NCBI GenBank assembly: GCA_937967345.1
Contig: CALBTN010000457.1
Location: 1 to 31,552 of the forward strand
From: an uncultured Rubrivivax sp.
Lineage (GTDB): Bacteria; Pseudomonadota; Gammaproteobacteria; Burkholderiales; Burkholderiaceae_C
Length of the DNA stretch: 31,552 nucleotides
Direction of reading: 5' to 3'
Shown here one piece after another: positions 25,161 to 31,552 of this stretch. Position 1 is the first letter of the stretch. Each line of letters begins with the position of its first letter. A program made the position numbers and the translations under genes. The notes beneath the pieces were generated by a model. It did no database searches. It worked only from the letters and a program-made list of their open reading frames with translations, and had not been told where the DNA came from.

Positions 25161-25352
25161 ACCGCTGGCCTCGGGGCCCGATCCGTCCTCGCCGGTCGCC
25201 ACGGCGTCATCGTCATCGGCCGCCGCGGCGGCCTCGGCGCCGGCGCCGGCGGCGCTCTTGCGCTCGGCCTTCTCCTTGAGCTTGTCTTCCTTCTTCTTCT
25301 TCTTGGCCAGCTCGCGCTGGCGCTTCTCGAACGAGTAGTTGGGTTTGGCCAC
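25149..25352 (-). CDS. Small conserved lysine-rich protein, function unknown
   Basis: 67 residues starting GTG at 25352, with AAAAGGA about 9 bases upstream. The N-terminal half is highly basic and helical (NYSFEKRQRELAKKKKKEDK); the C-terminal half is Ala/Asp/Gly-rich and acidic, probably disordered. I recall similar short proteins in Burkholderiales genomes, but no function is known to me. It is co-directional with rpiA (58 bp downstream of it) and overlaps mnmC tail to tail. The charged, low-complexity make-up would fit a nucleic-acid-associated or ribosome-associated peptide, which is a guess. Confidence 0.75.
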   Translation of the reverse strand: MAKPNYSFEKRQRELAKKKKKEDKLKEKAERKSAAGAGAEAAAAADDDDAVATGEDGSGPEASGSAG

Positions 25353-25410
25353 AGGCCGTCCTTTTCGGTGATGGGCTTGAAGGAGCTTACAGGCGCAAGG
25401 TTACCCGCAT

Positions 25411-26073
25411 TCAATCGAAAACCAGGGTCTGCACGCCCTGCGGCGAGCCGAGCAGGCACAGGTTGGCCTTGCGCTGCGCGAACAGCCCGACCGTCACCAC
25501 CCCCGGCCACTGGTTGATGCGGCACTCGAGCGCAGCCGGATCGCCGATCGTCAGGCCGTGCGCGACCAGGATGTGGCCGCCGTTGTCGGTGACGAAGCCG
25601 GCGCGCGGCTTGACCACCGCGCCCAGCTCGGCGAGCCGGCGCGACACCTGCGCCGCGGCCATCGGGATCACCTCCAGCGGCAGGCCGAAAGCGCCCAGCC
25701 GCGCCACGCGCTTGGACTCGTCGGCGATGCACACGAAGCGTTCGGCCAGGTCGGCGACGATCTTCTCGCGCGTCAGCGCGCCGCCGCCGCCCTTGATCAT
25801 GTGACCGCCGGGGTCGATCTCGTCAGCACCGTCGACGTACACCGCGATGCGCTCGACGCGGTTGCCATCCAGCACCTCGATGCCCAGCGCGCGCAGGCGG
25901 CGGCTGCTGTCTTCGCTGCTGGACACCGCACCGGCGATGCCCGGCGCGAGCGTGCCCAGCGCCTCGATGAAGTGATTCACCGTCGATCCGGTGCCCACGC
26001 CGACCACCGTGCCCGGCTCGACATAGGCCAGCGCTGCGCGCGCCACCAGCGCCTTGAGTTCATCTTGCGTCAT
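25411..26073 (-). CDS. rpiA: Ribose-5-phosphate isomerase A
   Basis: Interconverts ribose-5-phosphate and ribulose-5-phosphate in the pentose phosphate pathway; cytosolic, 220 residues. Motifs: VGVGTGSTVNHFIEAL (phosphate site), DGADEID, and KGGGGALTREKIVA with the catalytic glutamate. It starts MTQDELKALVARAALAYVEP and is full length. Divergent from pyrD; the 45-bp gap carries a small palindrome CCGAT-T-ATCGG, whose minus-strand reading GATAAT could serve as a -10 for rpiA. Confidence 0.97.
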   Translation of the reverse strand: MTQDELKALVARAALAYVEPGTVVGVGTGSTVNHFIEALGTLAPGIAGAVSSSEDSSRRLRALGIEVLDGNRVERIAVYVDGADEIDPGGHMIKGGGGALTREKIVADLAERFVCIADESKRVARLGAFGLPLEVIPMAAAQVSRRLAELGAVVKPRAGFVTDNGGHILVAHGLTIGDPAALECRINQWPGVVTVGLFAQRKANLCLLGSPQGVQTLVFD

Positions 26074-26118
26074 CGGGCCGATTATCGGCTGCGGCGCTTT
26101 GCGAGAATGCGCCGCACC

Positions 26119-27177
26119 ATGCCGTTGCTGCCCTACGCCCTTGCCCGCCGGTTGCTGTTCGGCCTGGACGCCGAGCGCGCGCACGACCTGACGCTGGACG
26201 CGCTGGCGCGGCTGCAGCACACGCCGGCACGCGGCCTGTGGCACACGCAGCGCGTCGCCGATCCGCTGCAATTGGCCGGGCTGCGTTTTCCGAACCGGGT
26301 CGGCCTGGCGGCGGGGCTGGACAAGAACGGGCGCTGCATCGACGCCCTGGGCGCGATGGGCTTCGGCTTCATCGAGGTCGGCACGGTCACGCCCAAGGCC
26401 CAGCCCGGCAACCCGAAGCCGCGCATCTTCAGGCTGCCGGCCAAGCAAGCGCTGATCAACCGGCTGGGCTTCAACAACGACGGCCTGAGCGCCTTCATCG
26501 CCAACGTCCAGCGCGCGCACCGCTTTCGCGCCGCCGGCGGCGTGCTCGGGCTGAACATCGGCAAGAACGCCGCGACGCCGATCGAACGCGCCGCCGACGA
26601 CTACCTGCTCGGCCTGGAAGGCGTGTACCCGCACGCCGACTACGTCACCGTCAACATCTCCAGCCCCAACACCCAGAACCTGCGCGATCTGCAAGGCGAC
26701 GCCGCGCTCGACGCACTGCTGGGCGCGCTGCAAGAGCGGCGCGCGCAACTGCAGCAGCAACACCAGCGCCAGGTGCCGATGTTCGTGAAGATCGCGCCCG
26801 ACCTGGACGACGCGCAGCTCGAAGTGGTTGCCGCCACGCTGCGGCGCCAGCACATCGACGGCGTCATCGCCACCAACACCACGCTGGCGCGCGGCGCGGT
26901 GCACGGCGAGCGTCATGCCGATGAGGCCGGCGGCCTGTCGGGTGCACCGCTGCTGCAGCCCAGCAACCGCGTGATCGCCCGGCTGCGCGCGGCGCTGGGC
27001 GCCGGCTACCCGATCATCGGCGTCGGCGGCGTGATGAGCGCAGCCGATGCCTGCGCCAAGCTCGACGCCGGCGCCGACCTGGTGCAGATCTACACCGGGC
27101 TGATCTACCAGGGCCCGGCGCTGGTGGGCGAAGCCGCCCGCGCGCTGCAACGGCACGCGCTGGGAAAGCCCCGCTAG
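26119..27177 (+). CDS. pyrD: Dihydroorotate dehydrogenase (quinone), class 2
   Basis: Membrane-associated FMN enzyme oxidising dihydroorotate to orotate with quinone, step 4 of pyrimidine synthesis; 352 residues. The N-terminal hydrophobic/amphipathic extension (MPLLPYALARRLLFGLD) is the class 2 membrane anchor. Motifs: GLAAGLDKNGRCIDALGAMG, GTVTPKAQPGNPKPR, INRLGFNN, NISSPNTQNLR with the catalytic serine, and IGVGGVMSAADACAKLDAGA. ATG 26119 gives the usual N-terminus; an in-frame ATG at 26107 would add four residues. Divergent from rpiA. Confidence 0.96.
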   Translation: MPLLPYALARRLLFGLDAERAHDLTLDALARLQHTPARGLWHTQRVADPLQLAGLRFPNRVGLAAGLDKNGRCIDALGAMGFGFIEVGTVTPKAQPGNPKPRIFRLPAKQALINRLGFNNDGLSAFIANVQRAHRFRAAGGVLGLNIGKNAATPIERAADDYLLGLEGVYPHADYVTVNISSPNTQNLRDLQGDAALDALLGALQERRAQLQQQHQRQVPMFVKIAPDLDDAQLEVVAATLRRQHIDGVIATNTTLARGAVHGERHADEAGGLSGAPLLQPSNRVIARLRAALGAGYPIIGVGGVMSAADACAKLDAGADLVQIYTGLIYQGPALVGEAARALQRHALGKPR

Positions 27178-27191
27178 CCGTGCGGCAGCCC

Positions 27192-27210
27192 GGCGCGATA
27201 GCCTCGCGCC
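27192..27210 (+). promoter_or_regulatory. Hairpin abutting the acyl-CoA synthetase start codon
   Basis: Perfect 7-bp inverted repeat GGCGCGA / TCGCGCC with loop TAGCC, ending one base before the ATG at 27212. It occupies the place where a Shine-Dalgarno sequence should be, and none is visible. It could restrain translation or be chance in GC-rich DNA. Confidence 0.4.
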
Positions 27211-27211
27211 G

Positions 27212-28891
27212 ATGAACACCACGCGCACCATCCTCGACCACGCCTTCGACCACGAGGCGCGGCAGCCCGAACGCATCTACCTGACCCAGCCGGTCGGCGG
27301 CGGCCGCGTCGCCGACTACAGCTGGGCGCAGGTGCTGGACCAGTCGCGGCGCATGGCCGCGCACCTGCAAAGCCTGGGCTTCCCGCGCGGCGCGCGCATC
27401 GCGATCCTGTCGAAGAACTGCGCGCACTTCATCATCGCCGAGCTGGCGATCTGGATGGCCGGCCACACCACGGTGGCGATCTTTCCCACCGAGACCGCCG
27501 AGATCGTGGGCTACGTGCTCGACCACAGCGAAGCCAGCCTGCTGTTCGTTGGCAAGCTCGACAGCTGGGCGCAGCAGCAGCCGGGCGTGCCCACGAGGCT
27601 GCCGTGCATCGCGCTGCCGCTGGCGCCGGCCACCACCTTCGACACCTGGGACGCCGTCGTCGCGCGCACCGCGCCGCTGGCCGGGCGGCCGCAGCGCGCC
27701 GCCGACGAGCTGGCGATGCTGATCTACACCTCGGGCTCGACCGGCCGGCCCAAGGGCGCGATGGTCGGCTTCGGTGCCATCACGCGCGCGGCCGAGGGCA
27801 TCGTCGGCGAACTGCACCGCCGCCTGGGCGAGCACAGCGACAAGCGCATGCTGTCGTACCTGCCGCTGGCGCACAGCTTCGAGCGGTCCTGGGTCGAAGC
27901 CGCATCGCTGGTCGACGGGCGCACGCAGTTGTTCTTCGCCGAATCGCTCGACACCTTCTTGCAGGATCTGCGGCGCGCGCGCCCGACGATGTTCATCAGC
28001 GTGCCGCGGCTGTGGCTGAAGTTCCAGCAAGGCGTGTTCGCCAAAATGCCGCCGTCCAAGCTGGACCGGCTGCTGCGCATCCCGATCCTCAGGCGCATCG
28101 TCGCGAAGAAGGTGCTGGGGGGCCTGGGACTGGATGCGGTGGTGCAGGCCGGCAGCGGCTCGGCGCCGCTGCCGCCCGAGCTGATCCGCTGGTACCGCAA
28201 GCTCGGGCTGAAGCTGTTCGAGGGCTACGGCATGACCGAGGACAACTCGTACTCGTTCAGTGCCAACGAGCAGCACAGCCAGCCCGGCTACGTCGGCGTC
28301 GCGTTGCCCGGCGTGGCGGCACGCATCAGCGCCGACGGCGAGATCCAGATCAAATCGCCGGGACAGTTCAGCGGCTACTGGAAGCAGCCCGAGCTGACGG
28401 CCGAGTCGTTCACCGAGGACGGGTTCTTTCGCACCGGCGATCGCGGCGAGCTGCGCGCCGACGGCCTGCTGCGCATCACCGGACGCACCAAGGAGCTGTT
28501 CAAGACGGCCAAGGGCAAGTACGTGGCGCCGGCGCCGATCGAGAGCCTGCTGCTGGCCAACCCGATGCTCGAGCAGGCGATGGTCTCGGGCGTCGGCCAG
28601 CCGGCCGCCTATGCGCTGGTGGTGCTGGCCGAGGAGTTGCGGCCGCGCAGCGGCGAGCCCGCCGTGCGCACCAAGGTCGAGCGGGAACTGGGCACGCTGC
28701 TCGCGCAGGTCAACGCCAAGCTGGCCACCTACGAGCAACTGCGCATGATCGTCATCGCCCGCCAACCGTGGACCATCGAAAACGGCAGCCTGACGCCGAC
28801 GATGAAGATCAAACGCAGCCGCATCGAGGCCGATGCCGCGCCGCAGGTCGAGCGCTGGTACGCCAGCAACGCCGCGGTGGTCTGGGCATGA
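27212..28891 (+). CDS. Long-chain fatty acid--CoA ligase family protein
   Basis: 559-residue AMP-forming ligase. P-loop LIYTSGSTGRPKGAMV near residue 170, YLPLAHSFERSW (long-chain ACS motif), GYGMTEDNSYSFS, FRTGDRGEL, and RTKELFKTAKGKYVAPAPIE near the C-terminus. The last two and the LAHSFER block place it with long-chain acyl-CoA synthetases (FACS/FadD15-like) rather than the medium-chain ligase at 1-1390. The C-terminal lysine region (LTPTMKIKRSRIE) is present. It lies 35 bp after pyrD; its stop overlaps a small ORF and it precedes the ThDP lyase-like gene, which suggests joint work on acyl-CoAs (inference). Confidence 0.9.
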   Translation: MNTTRTILDHAFDHEARQPERIYLTQPVGGGRVADYSWAQVLDQSRRMAAHLQSLGFPRGARIAILSKNCAHFIIAELAIWMAGHTTVAIFPTETAEIVGYVLDHSEASLLFVGKLDSWAQQQPGVPTRLPCIALPLAPATTFDTWDAVVARTAPLAGRPQRAADELAMLIYTSGSTGRPKGAMVGFGAITRAAEGIVGELHRRLGEHSDKRMLSYLPLAHSFERSWVEAASLVDGRTQLFFAESLDTFLQDLRRARPTMFISVPRLWLKFQQGVFAKMPPSKLDRLLRIPILRRIVAKKVLGGLGLDAVVQAGSGSAPLPPELIRWYRKLGLKLFEGYGMTEDNSYSFSANEQHSQPGYVGVALPGVAARISADGEIQIKSPGQFSGYWKQPELTAESFTEDGFFRTGDRGELRADGLLRITGRTKELFKTAKGKYVAPAPIESLLLANPMLEQAMVSGVGQPAAYALVVLAEELRPRSGEPAVRTKVERELGTLLAQVNAKLATYEQLRMIVIARQPWTIENGSLTPTMKIKRSRIEADAAPQVERWYASNAAVVWA

Positions 28892-29013
28892 GCGCACCAG
28901 ACCGCCCCAAGGCCGAGCACCGCACGGCGCAGCCCGAAGGAACGTCAACGAACGCGCCTGGCCGAGCCGAATCGCTCGGCGCGCAGGGCGCCACCCCAAG
29001 GAGGACTCGATGA
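28888..29013 (+). CDS. Short ORF bridging two genes by start/stop overlap (doubtful)
   Basis: 41 codons (MSAPDRPKAEHRTAQPEGTS to GATPRRTR). The ATG overlaps the preceding ligase stop (ATGA) and its own TGA overlaps the next gene's ATG. The peptide is hydrophilic and low-complexity with no recognisable domain. The arrangement would allow coupled translation across the gap, but the next gene has its own strong ribosome site, so this may be only open spacer DNA. Confidence 0.3.
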   Translation: MSAPDRPKAEHRTAQPEGTSTNAPGRAESLGAQGATPRRTR

Positions 29014-30749
29014 GCGCAACCTCGCACAACGGTGGCGAGCGCATCGCCGAAGCGCTGCTGGCTCAGGGCGTACGCGAGCTGTTCACGCTGTGCGGCGGCC
29101 ACATCTCGCCGATCCTGGCGGCGGCCAAGGCGCGCGGCATGCGCGTGCTCGATGTGCGCGACGAAGCCACCGCGGTGTTCGCCGCCGACGCCAGCGCGCG
29201 CCTGAGCGGCCGCCCCGGCGTGGCCGCGGTCACCGCCGGCCCCGGCATCAGCAACACCATCACCGCGCTGAAGAACGCGCAGCTGGCGCAGTCGCCCGTG
29301 CTGCTGCTGGGCGGCGGCGCGCCCACGGCGTTGCAGGGGCGCGGCGCGCTGCAGGACATCGAGCAGGCGCCGCTGGTGGAGCCGCACGTGAAGCTCGTGC
29401 GGCAGGTGCGGCGCGTGGCCGACCTCGGCCCGGCGGTGGAGGAAGCGCTCGCGGAGGCGATGGCCGGCGTGCCGGGCCCGACCTTCGTCGAGTGCCCCGT
29501 CGACCTGCTCTACGACGAGACCCTCATCCGCGGCTGGTACACGGATGCCGCCGGCAAGGGCACCTCGATCGGCGACCGCTTCCTGCGCTGGTACCTGAAC
29601 CGCCACGCCGACAGGATGTTCGAGGGTGCGGGAGAGCCTTACTCGCCGAAGCCGCGGGCGGTGCCGGCGCCGCTGGCCGGCGATACCCCGCTCACGCTCG
29701 CGGCCAACGCGCTCGCCAAGGCCGAGCGGCCGCTCATGGTGCTGGGAAGCCAGGCGCTCGTGGAGGCCGGGGAGGCCGCGAAGGTGGCCCACGCCGTCGA
29801 GCGGCTGGGCATTCCCGTCTACCTTTCGGGGATGGCGCGCGGGCTGCTGGGGCGGGATTCCCCGCTGCAGATGCGCCACGCGCGGCGAAAGGCGCTTCGG
29901 GAAGCCGACTGCGTGCTCCTCGCGGGCGTGCCCTGCGACTTCCGGCTCGACTACGGCAAGCACGTGCGCCGCTCGGCGACCCTCATCGCCGCCAACCGGA
30001 GCACCAAGGACGCGCGGCTCAACCGCACGGCCGACATCGAGGCCATCGGCGACGCGGGCCGCTTCCTCGTGGCGCTCGCCCACAAGGCGCACGGCGTGAA
30101 GCGGCCGGACTGGGTCGCGACGCTGCACGCGCGCGATGCCGAGCGCGAAGGCGAGATCGACGGGCAGGCGGCGAAGCACGGCCCGCACGTGAACCCCGTC
30201 TCGTTCTTCCGCAAGATGGAGGCGGCGGCGGCCGAGGACGCGATCTTCGTCGCCGACGGCGGCGACTTCGTCGCGACCGCCTCCTACATCCTGCGCCCGC
30301 GCGGGCCGCTCGCCTGGCTGGACCCGGGCGCCTTCGGCACGCTCGGCGTGGGCGCGGGTTTCGCCATCGGCGCGGCGGTGGCGCGGCCGGGCGCCGAGGT
30401 GTGGATCGTCTGGGGCGACGGCGCGAGCGGCTACGGCCTCGCGGAGTTCGACACCTTCGTCCGCCACGGCATCCCCGTGATCGCGGTGGTGGGCAACGAC
30501 GCGGGGTGGACGCAGATCGCGCGCGAGCAGGTGAAGATGCTGGGCGACGACGTGGGCACCGTGCTCGCCCGCACCGCCTACCACGAGGTGGCGAAGGGCT
30601 TCGGCGCGGCGGGCGTCGAGATCCGCACGGACGCGGAGGTCGACCACGGGCTGGCGGAGGCGCGCCGGCTCGCGCGCGCCGGGAAGGCCGTGCTCGTGAA
30701 CGTGTGGCTGGACAAGACCGAGTTCCGCGAGGGCTCGATCTCGATGTAG
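29010..30749 (+). CDS. ThDP-dependent enzyme, ILVBL/2-hydroxyacyl-CoA lyase-like (acetolactate synthase family)
   Basis: 579 residues in three domains. The Pyr domain (1-175) has LFTLCGGHISPIL, catalytic glutamate E52 in DVRDEATAVFAAD, and TAGPGISNTITALKNAQ. The middle domain is about 215-345. The PP domain has GDGASGYGLAEFDTFV and the Mg/ThDP asparagine in VVGNDAGW. The CGGHISPIL motif resembles human ILVBL (HACL2) more than acetolactate synthase, so C-C cleavage of a 2-hydroxyacyl-CoA (alpha-oxidation) is the likeliest reaction; oxalyl-CoA or acetolactate chemistry is possible. Excellent ribosome site AAGGAGG (28998-29004). Leucine codon use changes within the gene near 29390: almost only CTG before, mostly CTC after. 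Confidence 0.87.
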   Translation: MSATSHNGGERIAEALLAQGVRELFTLCGGHISPILAAAKARGMRVLDVRDEATAVFAADASARLSGRPGVAAVTAGPGISNTITALKNAQLAQSPVLLLGGGAPTALQGRGALQDIEQAPLVEPHVKLVRQVRRVADLGPAVEEALAEAMAGVPGPTFVECPVDLLYDETLIRGWYTDAAGKGTSIGDRFLRWYLNRHADRMFEGAGEPYSPKPRAVPAPLAGDTPLTLAANALAKAERPLMVLGSQALVEAGEAAKVAHAVERLGIPVYLSGMARGLLGRDSPLQMRHARRKALREADCVLLAGVPCDFRLDYGKHVRRSATLIAANRSTKDARLNRTADIEAIGDAGRFLVALAHKAHGVKRPDWVATLHARDAEREGEIDGQAAKHGPHVNPVSFFRKMEAAAAEDAIFVADGGDFVATASYILRPRGPLAWLDPGAFGTLGVGAGFAIGAAVARPGAEVWIVWGDGASGYGLAEFDTFVRHGIPVIAVVGNDAGWTQIAREQVKMLGDDVGTVLARTAYHEVAKGFGAAGVEIRTDAEVDHGLAEARRLARAGKAVLVNVWLDKTEFREGSISM

Positions 30750-30761
30750 TCCCTTGCCCCC

Positions 30762-30789
30762 TTGACGCGGCCCCCCCGGGGCGTATGTT
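30762..30789 (+). promoter_or_regulatory. Sigma-70-like promoter for the cyclic-nucleotide-binding gene
   Basis: TTGACG (30762-30767), 16-bp spacer, TATGTT (30784-30789), about 75 bp upstream of the ATG at 30865. A ribosome site AGGAGG at 30852-30857 completes the start region. It sits just after the ThDP gene stop, so the downstream gene is probably separately transcribed. Confidence 0.6.
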
Positions 30790-30864
30790 GGTCTTGCAGG
30801 CCGCCACGGGCCTCGCGCCCGCCGGCCTGCGGCACAAGACCGACAAGCGACAGGAGGGATACCC

Positions 30865-31344
30865 ATGAATGCGCAATCGCCGATGGCGCTGGCCCGCGAG
30901 CAGCCGTTCTTCGCCGGGCTCGACCCCCAGGATGCCGACCAGCTCGCCGCGCTCGCCCGCGAGGTCCGCTTCGCGAAGGACGAGGTCATCTACCGCGAGG
31001 GCGAGGAGTGCCAGGATTTCTACCTCGTCGTCTCCGGCCGCGTGGTGCTGGAGATCACGCCGCCCAGCGGGGCGTTCCCCTTCGACACCGTGGAGGCGGG
31101 CGACGAGTTCGGCTGGACGGCGGTGCTGGGCGGCCACGACCGCGTGCTGCAGGCGCGCGCGCTGCAGGACACGCGCGTCCTCGCCTTCGACGCGGCGCGG
31201 CTGCGCGCGCTGTGCGAATCGGACCGCGCCTTCGGCTACGACCTGATGAGGAAGCTCCTCGCCTCGGCGGTGGAACGGCTGCAGGCGGTTCGCCTGGAGG
31301 TGATGGACCTCTACTGGCCGGTGGCGCGGCGCGCCGGCGCCTGA
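30865..31344 (+). CDS. Stand-alone cyclic-nucleotide-binding (CNB) domain protein
   Basis: 159 residues. A Crp/CAP-type effector domain fills the protein: QPFFAGLDPQDADQLAALA, VIYREGEECQDFYLVVSGRV, FDTVEAGDEFGWTAVLGGHD, VLAFDAARLRAL. The phosphate-binding cassette position has DEFGWTAVLGGHDR rather than a clear G-E-L-A-L-x-x-x-x-R-A-A, so cAMP binding is uncertain. After the domain there is only a helix (LMRKLLASAVERLQAVRLEV) and no helix-turn-helix, so it is not a transcription factor by itself. It has its own promoter and strong RBS. Partner unknown. Confidence 0.85.
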   Translation: MNAQSPMALAREQPFFAGLDPQDADQLAALAREVRFAKDEVIYREGEECQDFYLVVSGRVVLEITPPSGAFPFDTVEAGDEFGWTAVLGGHDRVLQARALQDTRVLAFDAARLRALCESDRAFGYDLMRKLLASAVERLQAVRLEVMDLYWPVARRAGA

Positions 31345-31351
31345 GATACCC

Positions 31352-31552
31352 CTACCGCGCGAGCATCCACGCGCCGGTGGCGAGGTAGGCGATTCCCATC
31401 GTCATCACCGCCCACCGCGTCCACTGCCGGAAGGAGGCGTCGGTGAGCCGCTCGAGGACGCGGCGCGAGAGCGTCGTGCCGGCGATGGCGAGCGCCACCA
31501 TGAGCAGGGCCAGGCGCAGGTCCACGGTGCCGCGTTGCGCCGCGGCCACGAG
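31352..31552 (-). CDS. TauE/SafE family permease, C-terminal end (partial)
   Basis: About 66 codons before the window edge: two membrane helices (LALLMVALAIAGTTLSR and WAVMTMGIAYLATGAWML) separated by RRVLERLTDASFRQWTRW. This matches the last part of TauE/SafE sulfite/anion exporters, where the segment between helices has the (L)xxxxFRxxxxxxL pattern. The frame stays open to base 31552, so the ATG near the edge is probably internal and the gene extends beyond. Convergent with the CNB gene, 7 bp between stops. Confidence 0.65.
   Translation of the reverse strand, partial: LVAAAQRGTVDLRLALLMVALAIAGTTLSRRVLERLTDASFRQWTRWAVMTMGIAYLATGAWMLAR

Overview
The window is very GC-rich, densely coded DNA from a betaproteobacterium, most likely order Burkholderiales (Rubrivivax/Leptothrix-type). 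The evidence is the EarP plus EF-P(Arg32) pair, the order HU - tRNA-Val - PpiD - tRNA-His, MnmC, and strongly CTG/GCC-biased codon use. No rRNA or CRISPR array is visible.

Layout. (1) 1-2.9 kb, minus strand: a secreted M20 amidohydrolase followed by an acyl-CoA ligase cut by the window edge. (2) 3.1-4.2 kb: a mosaic of three gene fragments, namely a nitroreductase N-terminal part, a diverged second copy of the middle of the neighbouring ligase, and an unrecognised C-terminal part. (3) 4.2-4.9 kb: an exported beta-carbonic anhydrase. (4) 5.3-10.8 kb, plus strand: a putative extracellular electron-transfer module made of a decaheme cytochrome (MtrA/DmsE/PioA type), an MtrB/PioB outer-membrane barrel, a monoheme cytochrome c with His where Met is normally the axial ligand, a ferric-reductase-like flavohaem membrane protein, and a 31-residue one-helix peptide. 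(5) 10.8-14.1 kb: broken genes, namely a frameshifted DUF2252 remnant, a LytS-type histidine kinase cut before its ATPase domain, an IS66 remnant, and a tyrosine integrase lacking its catalytic domain, beside tRNA-His. (6) 14.2-27.2 kb: housekeeping genes (tRNA-His, ppiD, tRNA-Val, HU, a tartrate/malate-type dehydrogenase, a DMT exporter, pgsA, uvrC, earP, efp, mnmC, a small basic protein, rpiA, pyrD). (7) 27.2-31.5 kb: a long-chain acyl-CoA synthetase, a ThDP enzyme of the ILVBL/2-hydroxyacyl-CoA lyase type, a free-standing cyclic-nucleotide-binding domain protein, and the C-terminal end of a TauE/SafE permease.

How the genes fit together. The MtrAB-like pair should form a porin-cytochrome conduit through the outer membrane. 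The small cytochrome could shuttle electrons in the periplasm, and the FRE-like protein could connect the conduit to the inner membrane and the NAD(P)H pool. No outer-surface MtrC/OmcA and no CymA are present here. The island-like debris and the integrase beside tRNA-His suggest that the stretch between the carbonic anhydrase and tRNA-His has been a site of gene gain and loss. Leucine codon choice changes abruptly inside the ThDP gene near 29.39 kb, and the new style continues to the window end. This points to recombination with a distant donor or to a chimeric assembly join.
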